Below, in pieces: positions 1 through 7,832 of a stretch of DNA of 10,507 bases. The position numbers were made by a program, and so were the translations under genes. Position 1 is the first letter of the stretch; every line of letters starts with the position of its first letter. The DNA is from Pseudomonadota bacterium (GTDB lineage: Bacteria; Pseudomonadota; Gammaproteobacteria; Steroidobacterales; Woeseiaceae). The notes under the pieces are model-generated. The model had not been told where the DNA came from. It made no database searches and saw nothing but the letters and a program-made list of their open reading frames with translations. The stretch covers positions 1 through 10,507 of the forward strand of contig JADFKA010000039.1 of NCBI GenBank assembly GCA_022565135.1, in the 5' to 3' direction.

Positions 1-1887
1 GACAATGAGTTCGGTCGGCACTCCCTGTCGCTTAAGCGCTATGTACAGCTGTTCGGAATTCAAAATCGGTATATTCCAGTCGTCTTCGCCGCCTGCGATC
101 AATGTCGGTGTTGTCACCTTGTCGAGTTTATAGAATGGCGATATGCGCTCCCATTTCTCGCGGTTTTCCTTAAGCCAGGGTAGGCGCAGTTCCTCTTCCC
201 ACCAGCGTTGATATTGATCGTGGCCGTAATTCGCCGCGTACAGCGTGGCGCTGGCGACAGTGATCGCTGCCTTGAAACGGTCCGTCTTCGTAATGACGTG
301 ATTGGTCATCATGCCGCCATAAGACCAGCCGTACACGCCCATGCGATCTTCGTCCACCCAGCCTGCGGCGATTGCAAAGTCCATCGCCGCCATGACGTCT
401 TCGTAATCGATGCCGCCCCAGTCCTGATAAATCGCCTCGGCAAACGCCTGCCCATAACCATACGAGCCACGCGGATTCGGCATTACGACGACATAGCCTT
501 GTGCGGCGAGCAGCTGTGCCTCGTAGTCGAAACCGTAGTCGTATTGTGACTGTGGCCCACCATGAATCATCAATATTCCCGGGTATGCCTTGCCTTTTTT
601 GTATCCCGGTGGAAACGTTATGAACGTATCGATGTCCGTCCCATCCTCACTCTGCAAGGTATGCTTCTCAAGCGAAGCCAGGGCAAGCTTGCCCAATATC
701 GATTGGCTCACGAAGCTGATCTGTGTGATGCTGACATCGCCCACAGCAAAAATTTCGTCCGGTAGCTGCGGCCGGGATACCAACGCGTACAGATCACCAT
801 CAGGTGTGATGTCGAACTCTGTTACAACGTTACTGCCGTCGATCAGCGATTGCACCGCGCCCGATGTTGGATCGATCCTGACGAGGTTTTGCTCGCCATG
901 ATATTCGGTGATTGCAAGCACGGTTTGGCCGTCAGGCGAGTAACGCGCGGACAATACCTGCGTCTCAGCGAGCGTTTCGGCGACTACCGACAACCCGGTC
1001 GCAACGTGTACCGTTGTCAATTGCGGAATGGCGTAAATCGGCAACGAACCGGGCACCGTCGAGGTGTAGACGACGAACTGTTCGTCAGGGCTCCAGGACG
1101 GACTTGCGTCTGCGGTTTCATTCGAGGTTAACTGCAGCGGTGCGTTGCCGTCTTTGCTGACAGCAACGATCCAGAGGTCGGTATTGCGATTCCTGTCGGG
1201 CTTGTCTGTGCGATTGCTGACGAATACGATGCGCTGACTGTCCGCCGACCACGCCGGCTCGCTGTCGTCGTAGTCGCCTGAGGTGACTTGACGCGTATCA
1301 CCGCTGGAAACGTCGACGATGTGAATATGCGAGCGGTGGCGATCGAGATAACCCACATAGTCCTCTTTGAATTGCAGCCGATCGACGACATAGGGACGCG
1401 GATTGGGCCTTTCTTCCTCGTCGAGATCCGCAGGGGTTGGATCTTCTGTGACCAGCAACATGCTGTTGCTGTTCGGTGCCCAGTCGAACTCATCTATACC
1501 CTGCTTGAATTTGGTCAGTTGCTGCGCATCACCGCCGCGCCGGTCGAGCAGCCAGACTTGCGTAATCTCGTCTTTGCGGTCCGACAACACGGCGAGATAG
1601 CGGCCATCGGGACTCCACCTGGGACTGCTGGAATCGCTTGCTGACGCGGTCATTTGAATCGGATCACCGCCGCCGGTCGGCTGCATCCAGACCGTGTCGC
1701 GGGTCTGATCCTTCTTGAGATCGTTGGATGTAACCGTGTACGCAACGTACAGGCCGTCAGGGCTCACGCTGATTTCTGACACGCTGTCAAGCGCCAGGTA
1801 CTGGTCTATGCCAAATCGTTGCTCGGCATCAGCACCGGTAAATAACGAGAGGAGTGAAAACGCACTCAAGACAGTCACCTTTTTCAA
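1..1887 (-). CDS. S9 family peptidase (prolyl oligopeptidase / acylaminoacyl-peptidase type), secreted; 3' end cut by window
   Basis: The frame is open from 1887 to base 1, giving 629 visible residues. Residues 1-21 form a signal peptide (MKK, hydrophobic core, GADA then EQ), so the enzyme is probably periplasmic. Residues of roughly 30-380 carry beta-propeller repeats of the PD40/WD40-like kind (WSPDG at 91-95, PAWSADS at 211-217, PSWSPDE at 263-269, YSPDG at 316-320). The C-terminal alpha/beta-hydrolase domain shows the oxyanion motif HGGP (442-445), the nucleophile motif GWSYGG with Ser522, and the acid motif GEDDWNIP with Asp603. The catalytic His should lie just beyond the window. This family cleaves short peptides with its access gated by the propeller; the exact specificity (dipeptidyl versus acylaminoacyl) is not visible. 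No in-frame ATG exists near the N-terminus; the TTG at 1887 gives a clean signal peptide but has only a weak purine stretch upstream. It lies 51 nt after the SDR gene and may share its transcript. Confidence 0.93.
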   Translation of the reverse strand, partial: MKKVTVLSAFSLLSLFTGADAEQRFGIDQYLALDSVSEISVSPDGLYVAYTVTSNDLKKDQTRDTVWMQPTGGGDPIQMTASASDSSSPRWSPDGRYLAVLSDRKDEITQVWLLDRRGGDAQQLTKFKQGIDEFDWAPNSNSMLLVTEDPTPADLDEEERPNPRPYVVDRLQFKEDYVGYLDRHRSHIHIVDVSSGDTRQVTSGDYDDSEPAWSADSQRIVFVSNRTDKPDRNRNTDLWIVAVSKDGNAPLQLTSNETADASPSWSPDEQFVVYTSTVPGSLPIYAIPQLTTVHVATGLSVVAETLAETQVLSARYSPDGQTVLAITEYHGEQNLVRIDPTSGAVQSLIDGSNVVTEFDITPDGDLYALVSRPQLPDEIFAVGDVSITQISFVSQSILGKLALASLEKHTLQSEDGTDIDTFITFPPGYKKGKAYPGILMIHGGPQSQYDYGFDYEAQLLAAQGYVVVMPNPRGSYGYGQAFAEAIYQDWGGIDYEDVMAAMDFAIAAGWVDEDRMGVYGWSYGGMMTNHVITKTDRFKAAITVASATLYAANYGHDQYQRWWEEELRLPWLKENREKWERISPFYKLDKVTTPTLIAGGEDDWNIPILNSEQLYIALKRQGVPTELIV

Positions 1888-1938
1888 ATGCTTTCGTCCA
1901 TTCGTACAGGCAATAAAAGTCTAACACGCGTGAAGGAC

Positions 1939-2976
1939 TCAGTTGCCTTCGGCATCCGGTAACGTCTGGTCCAGCATCATTATCAACTCGTCGCGGCTGT
2001 AGCCGAATGCGTGGCCGCTATTGAGCTCGACGAGCTGTTTGAGAACGTCGCGCATCATCGCCTCGGCGTAGCGCTGGTCGGTTATGGCGAGATATCGGTT
2101 CTGGGGCTCATCGGAAAATAGCGCATGCATTACGGCATCGGCGACAGCGTCGGGTTCTGGATACAGGTTGTCGATCTGGTCATCGCAAGCAACAGCGAGC
2201 TCATCGGCCAGCTCCTTGAAAAGAGAGTCCGCCGGGTCATAACCCTGTTTGCTGCGACGCTTGCAACTCGAAGCAACGGCTTGCGAATTATACGGGCCCG
2301 GCTCGATGACGCTGACATGAACGCCAACAGTTGCCATCTCCAGGTTCAAAGAGCCTGAAAAGGCTTCGACGGCGTGCTTGCTCATACTGTAGATGCCGTA
2401 GGCCGGGGGTGATGCAATACCGGCCATCGAGCTGATATTGCTGATACGACCCTTCGATTCGATAATCATCGGTGCAAATGCCTTGGTGATTCGGTAGGGG
2501 CCATAAACGTTGACATCGAACACGAAGTCGAGCTCGGACTCTTCGGTTTCGGCCAAAATTCCCATTACAACGACACCGGCGTTGTTAACAATGGCATACA
2601 GGCCTCGGCCGCCCGATTTTATGATTTCAACTGCCGCGTCAATGTCGTCCTGTATCGTTACGTCGAGGCGCACGCCCTGAATGTTCCTGATATGGCTCAG
2701 CGCTTCGATGTCTTTGTGTTTTCTGGCGCCGGCATAGACAAAATATCCTTCGGCCGCCAGCCTTTCGGCAATATTGCGCCCAATGCCGGTGCTGGCTCCG
2801 GTTACGAGCACGGCCTTTTGTTGCAAGGGTTCCGCGGGCCAAACCGGAGTTGTGCCGATGGGAAAAATCAGCAGCACCAGCGCGCCGATCGGCAGGACTT
2901 TCGCTAATGTTGAGATCATGCTTTGCTCCGGAGTGTTCTCGCCACCGTGGTTATTATCGATAGCTGACTGGTTCAT
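1939..2976 (-). CDS. Short-chain dehydrogenase/reductase (classical SDR) with N-terminal membrane/export segment
   Basis: The 345-residue product has all classical SDR landmarks: cofactor motif TGASTGIG (59-66), LDVT (Asp105), NNAG (131-134), active-site Ser183, YSMSK with Tyr196 and Lys200, and PGPY (226-229). Arg85-Lys86 after the second strand suggests NADP(H) rather than NAD(H), which is inference. The C-terminal part (residues 250-345) resembles SDRs annotated as retinol- or steroid-dehydrogenase-like, but the substrate cannot be read from sequence. The oddity is the N-terminus: about 19 hydrophilic residues, then a hydrophobic segment (about 27-46) ending near PAEP just before the Rossmann fold. 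Two starts are plausible: ATG 2976 (GAGG 4 nt and AAGG 9 nt upstream), and the internal ATG 2919, which has GGAG 6 nt upstream and would place the hydrophobic segment at the very N-terminus (326 residues). I keep the longer start because a small upstream frame ends on it with an ATGA overlap. Confidence 0.93.
   Translation of the reverse strand: MNQSAIDNNHGGENTPEQSMISTLAKVLPIGALVLLIFPIGTTPVWPAEPLQQKAVLVTGASTGIGRNIAERLAAEGYFVYAGARKHKDIEALSHIRNIQGVRLDVTIQDDIDAAVEIIKSGGRGLYAIVNNAGVVVMGILAETEESELDFVFDVNVYGPYRITKAFAPMIIESKGRISNISSMAGIASPPAYGIYSMSKHAVEAFSGSLNLEMATVGVHVSVIEPGPYNSQAVASSCKRRSKQGYDPADSLFKELADELAVACDDQIDNLYPEPDAVADAVMHALFSDEPQNRYLAITDQRYAEAMMRDVLKQLVELNSGHAFGYSRDELIMMLDQTLPDAEGN
2926..2929 (-). 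promoter_or_regulatory. Ribosome-binding site candidate for the internal SDR start at 2919
   Basis: On the minus strand GGAG is followed by six bases and ATG at 2919-2917, an ideal Shine-Dalgarno spacing. If used, the SDR begins MISTLAKVLP with its hydrophobic segment at the N-terminus, a more conventional signal or anchor arrangement than the 19-residue hydrophilic leader from ATG 2976. The sequence alone does not decide between the two starts. Confidence 0.35.
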
Positions 2977-3178
2977 GGATCCTCGCCTTGCTCTTTCTGA
3001 TTCGTCAATCGGTCCAATTCAGACTGGTAAAATGGCTTCCAGTCATCGGGCGCCATGTCCATGCCGTTCGAGAAACTGTCAATGGCATCGTTAGTGAGAT
3101 CTGCGGCGGTCTGGACGCCACCCAGAGTATACAAAACGGCAGCAGAGCTTTAATAGATCTTCCGCCAAGGCTAATCAT
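2973..3178 (-). pseudogene. Small secreted protein gene with an apparent frameshift, overlapping the SDR start
   Basis: Within the spacer upstream of the SDR, one frame starts at ATG 3178 (GGGAG 9 nt upstream) and encodes a signal-peptide-like beginning, MISLGGRSIKALLPFCIL. The adjacent frame then reads GGVQTAADLTNDAID and continues, acidic and coding-like, to a TGA at 2975-2973 that overlaps the SDR ATG as ATGA. Joined near 3125-3120, the two frames would give a roughly 65-70-residue exported protein with a plausible cleavage site after VQTA. Joining needs one extra base or two fewer. Alternatives are a real decayed gene, an assembly error, a programmed shift, or independent initiation: TTG 3134 gives 53 residues and ATG 3062 gives 29. 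I do not recognise the product. Seen: the two frames and the ATGA overlap. Inferred: that they were once one gene. Confidence 0.35.
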
Positions 3179-3223
3179 CGGATTCGTCTCCCATGATGGG
3201 GGCAGGTATCGGTCTATCTACTC

Positions 3224-3251
3224 AGAATAAATTGCATCCAAAAGGTTGCAA
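3224..3251 (-). promoter_or_regulatory. Possible sigma70-type promoter for the SDR block
   Basis: Minus-strand TTGCAA (3251-3246) and TATTCT (3229-3224) are separated by 16 bases, each a partial match to the -35 and -10 consensus. It sits just after the end of the YjiH-type gene and about 46 nt before the candidate small-protein ATG, where a promoter for the downstream block would be expected. Just upstream is a tandem 7-bp repeat, ATTCACG twice at 3256-3269 on the plus strand. The match is moderate and could be chance in this AT-rich patch. Confidence 0.25.
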
Positions 3252-3298
3252 AAATATTCACGATTCACGCGCTTGAATTACGCAGCAAGGTTGGTCGG

Positions 3299-4648
3299 TC
3301 AACCTGTGACGAGGTGTGCGCCGACAATTAGTACGGGTAATACGATAACAGTTCGTAGCAAGAAGATTAGGACAAGGTCCACAGGCCCGATTGGCAAGCT
3401 GGACCGCAGCATTATTACACCGACTTCCGACATGAAAATGAGTTGGCAAACCGACAGCCCAGCGAGCACGAAACTGGTTGCATTGCTGTCGATGCCCGAC
3501 GCCGTAATGGCAGGCATGTATTGATCCATGAAGCCTGAAAATAGCCCAGGTGCTGCCGAAGTAGCATCCGGCAATTGCGCGAACTCGAAAATTGCGATGA
3601 ACGGGTAGCCCAACCAACTGAATATTGGCGTGTGAAAAGTAAGCAGAGTCGCAATCGTAGCCAGCGCCATGGCCGCGGTGATAACGGAAAACAGGAAAAA
3701 CGCCAGGTTCGACATGCCGCCAACCAGGAATTGCCGGACACCGGGTGCGGAATTCGCTCGTTGCAAGGCACGGTTCCATGCATCCCTCCAAAGCGACTGT
3801 GACATCGGCACGTTCTCGGTTTCATTATTCCGCGAGCCGGTGATATACGTATCGGATTTTCGTGACAAAGGCGGAAGTCTGGGCGTGATAAACGCCGCCA
3901 ACAAGCAAGCCAATATGACGACGCCATACCAGGATATGAAAAGATGCTCGATGCCGGCGACCGTTGCGACGACGAGGCTGAAAGGAATCGAAACAATCGA
4001 GAAATTTGTCGCGATGACGCTTGCCTCGCGGGCTGTATAGTTGCCGGAATTGTATTGACCGATCGTAATCAGGAGACCAATCGCAGCCGCGCCTACAACG
4101 GATGCCGCCGCATCGATGGCGGCGCGTCCTGGCAAACGGAACACTTTCCGAAACACGGGGCGTGCCAGTGTGCCAACGAATTCCATGAATCCGAAATCGG
4201 TCAACAACGGTAGCAACAGGCATGCGCTGACATAAACAGCGAGGACGTTGACTGCAATATTCACAAACACGGTGCCACCGACATCTTCTGATCGCAGCAG
4301 CTCTGGTCCGATCTGCAACAGGTAAATCAAACCGAAGCTCGTGCCGACAAGCCGCAGGGCGAGCCAGATGAGGGGCACATCGAAAAGCTCTTTTAACAAA
4401 GTGTGTCGTTGCATCCAGCCAACGCGGAACGCCGAACCCAGCAAGGTCAGAATGCTTGTGAGAACCATGAGCGCGACTACGATGGACAGGCCGTAATCGC
4501 CCATCAGGCTCCTGAACCAGGCCGTAATAATTCCGATACCGATTGTTAGATGACCATCCCAGGGAATCGGTGTCAGAAAAATCAATACACCAAGCAGTGA
4601 TGGCAGCAAGAATCGAATTACGTTCCTATGCAAAGGATTTATCGTCAC
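3299..4648 (-). CDS. YjiH-type integral membrane protein with nucleoside-recognition (Gate) domains
   Basis: This 449-residue polytopic inner-membrane protein has hydrophobic helices in two clusters (about 10-255 and 305-445), separated by a hydrophilic, charged loop around 256-305. The first cluster contains GRAAIDAAASVVGAAAIGLL (174-193) followed by YNSGNYTAREAS, typical of Gate-domain proteins. The second has GGMSNLAFFLF (310-320), PDATSAAPGLFSGFMDQY (360-377) and ASGIDSNATSFVLAG (383-397), in keeping with an inverted second half. Length and layout match proteins annotated as YjiH family; the transported substrate of this family is not established to my knowledge. It starts with GTG immediately after the TGA of the upstream hydrolase (TGAGTG, no gap), so translation is probably coupled. 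Location in the same unit as two exported hydrolases suggests it moves a substrate or product of those enzymes, which is inference. Family call fairly secure, function open. Confidence 0.82.
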   Translation of the reverse strand: MTINPLHRNVIRFLLPSLLGVLIFLTPIPWDGHLTIGIGIITAWFRSLMGDYGLSIVVALMVLTSILTLLGSAFRVGWMQRHTLLKELFDVPLIWLALRLVGTSFGLIYLLQIGPELLRSEDVGGTVFVNIAVNVLAVYVSACLLLPLLTDFGFMEFVGTLARPVFRKVFRLPGRAAIDAAASVVGAAAIGLLITIGQYNSGNYTAREASVIATNFSIVSIPFSLVVATVAGIEHLFISWYGVVILACLLAAFITPRLPPLSRKSDTYITGSRNNETENVPMSQSLWRDAWNRALQRANSAPGVRQFLVGGMSNLAFFLFSVITAAMALATIATLLTFHTPIFSWLGYPFIAIFEFAQLPDATSAAPGLFSGFMDQYMPAITASGIDSNATSFVLAGLSVCQLIFMSEVGVIMLRSSLPIGPVDLVLIFLLRTVIVLPVLIVGAHLVTG

Positions 4649-6103
4649 TCATTTATTCGATATTTCCAGCCGGGTAAGCCACTCGGTCAGGTATTCTGAC
4701 TGAAACTCCATGAAAGGGTTGTACCGGGCGCGCAGGAAATAATCCGACGATAACAGCAGCACGCCACGTTCACCGCGAGGCGCCAGTGCGCCGAATACGA
4801 TGCCGGGATTATTCTCTGTCCCTGCAGTGCCATCACCATACAACATGTCATCCGGTCCAAATGGAATTGCGATATGCGACAGCGAGTAAATTTGTGCCGG
4901 CCAGCTGTACGTCGTCGTTCTGCTGTCGGTCTGGATCTGGCCGGCCGGCAGTGACAATACATCGATTGCGTTCGTAGATGGGTCACGATTCCTGAGTATC
5001 GTCACGCTAAAATTCATCGGTGTCAGCGATGAAAAATTCTCGACAGGGTCGATAGGTTGATTCTTCATCAAGTGCAACATCGTGCTATTGCGATTGACGT
5101 CGTAAATTACAAGCTCGCTGCCATTGGGCGGCAGCCTGTCATACAGCGTCGTCACAATGGCTTCCGTACGGACCGTGTTGTCGACGAGCGATTGAAATGT
5201 GAGCACGGGCGGCATCGTGTCGACTTTGGCCGGATCCGCCAATTGCTTGTGCACGCTCTTTGAAAATTTGTGAATTTCCCATGGGACGCGCTTCGGAAAC
5301 GACGTAAATTTGAACGGGTCAATTTCCGGCAGGATGTTCAACCATTTGAATTGTTCGAAGTAGGGCATCCAGGAGATGGCCGCATGCAGATTCGTCACGA
5401 CGGCCGTACGCGCTATCGCGATTGCGGGCGACATTAGCACCAGGCCATCAGGGCAGGGTAGTTCATTTATGTCGTGGCAGCGCAGTGCGTAGTCGACCGC
5501 CAGCAAGCCACCATTCGAATAACCGATAATCAGCAAGGACTGGTCGGCCCCCGGTCGCTGCATCGCCCGCCTTATCGCAATTCGAACCGCTGCTGTCCAG
5601 TCTGCCCAGCGCGCCTGCACGAGGCCGGATACGGCAAATCCATGACCGGGCATGCGCGGCGCGACGACGTTATAACCTGCCGTTGCAAGAGTTTTCGCCG
5701 TGGCCAACATCGTGTACGGCGAATCCGTCAATCCGTGCAACAGCACGGCAACACCTCGAGGCGAGGGCACCGACATTTCGTAAGAGCGATTCCAGTTGCT
5801 GGGATAATTTCCGGGAAAAGTCAGGCCATCCGCGAAATAGCGGTCCGCCACACTACCGGATCGCGAACTGCTGGGAATCTTTTCCTCGAGTTCGATGGCA
5901 AGCCTGTTTTCAATCTCGAGGTAGGCTGCCCAATCGGTCTGGTCTTCCTGCGCCGCATTGAATTCCTGTTCGAACTCGATGCGATGCTCGGGGGCCAGCG
6001 GCGGCATGCGCCTCGCATCAAACGCGCTGCCGAAATAAACCGTCAGTAGCAGAACAGCCAGTACGGTTGCAAACCACCTGCCAATGCTGATGATGTTAAG
6101 CAT
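4649..6103 (-). CDS. Membrane-anchored alpha/beta hydrolase (lysophospholipase/esterase-like)
   Basis: The 484-residue product begins with a single hydrophobic segment (about 10-27) after a short N-terminus with Arg9, so the enzyme is probably anchored in the inner membrane with its catalytic domain in the periplasm. The hydrolase core has the oxyanion motif LLHGLTDSP (121-129), MPGHG (151-155), the nucleophile elbow GYSNGG with Ser196, the acid in QSLVDNTV (Asp308), and a likely catalytic His410 in SLSHIAIPFGPDD. Residues 30-100 form an acidic, helix-prone region before the core. The acid and His are about 100 residues apart, far more than in compact hydrolases, so an insertion lies in between. 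HGLTDSP resembles lipases/lysophospholipases, but substrate is not determined. Its ATG directly follows the TAG of the permuted NlpC/P60 gene (TAGATG), with no clear Shine-Dalgarno of its own, pointing to translational coupling. Confidence 0.88.
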   Translation of the reverse strand: MLNIISIGRWFATVLAVLLLTVYFGSAFDARRMPPLAPEHRIEFEQEFNAAQEDQTDWAAYLEIENRLAIELEEKIPSSSRSGSVADRYFADGLTFPGNYPSNWNRSYEMSVPSPRGVAVLLHGLTDSPYTMLATAKTLATAGYNVVAPRMPGHGFAVSGLVQARWADWTAAVRIAIRRAMQRPGADQSLLIIGYSNGGLLAVDYALRCHDINELPCPDGLVLMSPAIAIARTAVVTNLHAAISWMPYFEQFKWLNILPEIDPFKFTSFPKRVPWEIHKFSKSVHKQLADPAKVDTMPPVLTFQSLVDNTVRTEAIVTTLYDRLPPNGSELVIYDVNRNSTMLHLMKNQPIDPVENFSSLTPMNFSVTILRNRDPSTNAIDVLSLPAGQIQTDSRTTTYSWPAQIYSLSHIAIPFGPDDMLYGDGTAGTENNPGIVFGALAPRGERGVLLLSSDYFLRARYNPFMEFQSEYLTEWLTRLEISNK

Positions 6104-7660
6104 CTACTGCGTCATTAGCTCGCGCATTTTTTCGACTTGCACAGCTTCATCGATGAACTGACCATCGTGATAGAACATGACGAGTCGTAGCGGGACATTG
6201 TTCCAGGCCAGCTGGGCGACATTGTCCGGGCTGATACTGTGTCGCCCCAAAGTTTTCTCGGTTGGCCAATCCATCGAGGGAAAGGAAATGTAAGCCAGCT
6301 CGGAACAGACGATCTTGTCCGTCGTGTTCACATCAAAATTGAAATCGTATTTCTTGCCCAGCTGGCGAAATGCCATCAGCAGTGCTTCTTCGACCAGTTC
6401 ATCTTTTTTGTCCGCGTCGAATACGGGCCGCAGGATGGCAATGTCATCAACATTCATAAAATGTTCCAGCGTGTTCAACTGCACGCCGTTTCTCAATGCC
6501 TCGATGATCTGTTGCTGGTCTTTTGAGTCCGGATCGGAGTCAATGCTTAGTTGGTCTGCATGCTGGTTGACGATCAGGTTGTCCCAGACGCCTGCATCGA
6601 TGAGCTCTGTCTTGGTTCCGGTCCAGATCGCGACGTGGCCGAAATGACCGGGAATCAACTTATCGGTCAACCGAAACGGGGTTTTTTCAAGGATGATGTC
6701 CAGCGGCTGGAGTATGGACTGTATTTTCCGCCTGGCCTCCTCATCGCCGTAGAGTTTGCCCTTCCTGGACTCAAACAGGCCCAGCGTGTTACCAAACAAG
6801 CCGCTGACGAGGTCGAGACCGTCCTTGGCTGATTCTGATACGGCGTCTGCCGTGATCCGTTCGAATGCGACAAACTTCTTCGAGGCGATTTCGCCCAGGC
6901 GTATCTTCTTGACGTAGTTGTAAGAAGGGCTGGACTCAATGAGCTGCATCAGGTACGCGAATTCGGAGTCTTCGTGGGCATTTTCGATTGACGATTTATG
7001 CTGCTCGTAGAATTCGATGGCGCGCCGGGCTCGGTGGCGGATTTCGATGGAGTTAGCTGCCAGTGTTGCTTCGGCGAGCTTGTTGGCGATCAGACCGAAG
7101 CCCATGTCAGGGTCGTTGAGGATCTTTCTCAACCGTGCGTCCTGTTCGAACAGCACGATTCCCAGCAGATAGTTGTCATAGAGCGTGAGACCGGCGCCCA
7201 ATGACAGCATCAATCCTTTGAGTCGAAGCTCGGGGTCGATGTTGTACTTTTTTAGCGTCGCATCCCGGACGTCCACGGCGCACTCATAGGCGTTGGCTAT
7301 GGAATACAGCTGTTCGCGTACACCGAGATAAAATTCGGTACCGCTCTTGAGCGTGATGAGATCCCGGCTGGAGAGTGGCATGTCGGTGTTCAGCCGCAGG
7401 CGATTCGCGACTTCGAGCATTTCGGATCGGGCAACCAGGCTCTGCTCGACGAGCACCAGCAGGTTTTCAAAATCCTCCTGGAATACGAGCTCGGGCGCAG
7501 CGCCGGCGTCGAGAACGCGGGCGAGTGTGTCAAAGCAATAGGCTTCCCGTTCTTCGAGATTGCCTGAGATTCGAACATAGGTGTACGCGGACCAGATGCT
7601 CGCAACAACCACGAGCCCAATGGTTGCCCGGATGATTTGCGTCTTGCCGATCTTTAGCAT
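6104..7660 (-). CDS. Membrane-anchored permuted NlpC/P60 cysteine hydrolase (YiiX/YebB-like)
   Basis: The C-terminal domain of this 518-residue protein has circularly permuted NlpC/P60 signatures. LDIILEKTP (320-328) resembles the family's GDIIL strand, GHFGHVAIWTG (338-348) supplies His342, and KIVCSELAYISF (449-460) supplies nucleophile Cys452. In permuted enzymes the His precedes the Cys, as here. Known members include LRAT-like acyl-transfer enzymes and YiiX-type predicted amide or ester hydrolases; the substrate here is unknown. The N-terminus (Lys3, Lys6, Arg11, then a hydrophobic segment about 12-29) predicts a single anchor with the rest periplasmic. Residues 35-310 are a long, mostly helical charged region that I do not recognise and that makes the protein longer than usual for the family. 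The ATG has AGGA 7 nt upstream. It is the first gene of a three-gene unit with no spacing and probably has its own promoter in the 283-nt spacer. Confidence 0.85.
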   Translation of the reverse strand: MLKIGKTQIIRATIGLVVVASIWSAYTYVRISGNLEEREAYCFDTLARVLDAGAAPELVFQEDFENLLVLVEQSLVARSEMLEVANRLRLNTDMPLSSRDLITLKSGTEFYLGVREQLYSIANAYECAVDVRDATLKKYNIDPELRLKGLMLSLGAGLTLYDNYLLGIVLFEQDARLRKILNDPDMGFGLIANKLAEATLAANSIEIRHRARRAIEFYEQHKSSIENAHEDSEFAYLMQLIESSPSYNYVKKIRLGEIASKKFVAFERITADAVSESAKDGLDLVSGLFGNTLGLFESRKGKLYGDEEARRKIQSILQPLDIILEKTPFRLTDKLIPGHFGHVAIWTGTKTELIDAGVWDNLIVNQHADQLSIDSDPDSKDQQQIIEALRNGVQLNTLEHFMNVDDIAILRPVFDADKKDELVEEALLMAFRQLGKKYDFNFDVNTTDKIVCSELAYISFPSMDWPTEKTLGRHSISPDNVAQLAWNNVPLRLVMFYHDGQFIDEAVQVEKMRELMTQ

Positions 7661-7832
7661 GGTTCGTTCCTGCTAGCACCAAAATGCCCAAGCACCCTGA
7701 CGCTACGATTTGAAGTTATCAAGGTAGGCTTTATACATCGATTTTTCCGAACATGCTGCATATAAGAAAATATTCGAATGCCTGTAGTAACCGATTGCTG
7801 CTGATACTCATCTTATGTTTTGTAAGGGACTC
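7661..7832 (-). promoter_or_regulatory. AT-rich leader upstream of the three-gene hydrolase/transporter unit
   Basis: This stretch holds no convincing gene. Near its 3' side on the minus strand is AGGA (7671-7668), the ribosome-binding site of the NlpC/P60-like gene. Further upstream lie an AT-rich run around 7760-7775 and a TATAAA at 7735-7730, about 70 nt before the start codon, that could be a -10 element. I see no good -35 at the right distance, so the promoter is inferred mainly from position: it is the longest spacer ahead of a tightly fused gene set. Confidence 0.3.

Noticed and set aside
1128..1493. Minus-strand frame of 121 codons
   Set aside because: It runs out of frame through the propeller of the S9 peptidase. 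The peptidase frame has repeating WSPDG-type motifs throughout.
3263..3278. Short inverted repeat (ATTCA, 6-base loop, TGAAT) after the YjiH-type gene as a terminator
   Set aside because: The stem is only five base pairs and AT-rich, and the nearby T run on the minus strand is not directly adjacent. Too weak to call.
3258..3996. Minus-strand frames of 177 and 193 codons inside the YjiH-type gene
   Set aside because: They overlap the membrane protein in other frames and have Cys/Arg/Ser-rich, low-plausibility composition. The 449-codon frame has coherent helices and family motifs.
5474..6049. Plus-strand open frame of 191 codons
   Set aside because: It lies fully antisense to the alpha/beta hydrolase, which has clear catalytic motifs. 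Its translation is rich in Arg, Cys and His without recognisable motifs, as expected for a shadow frame.
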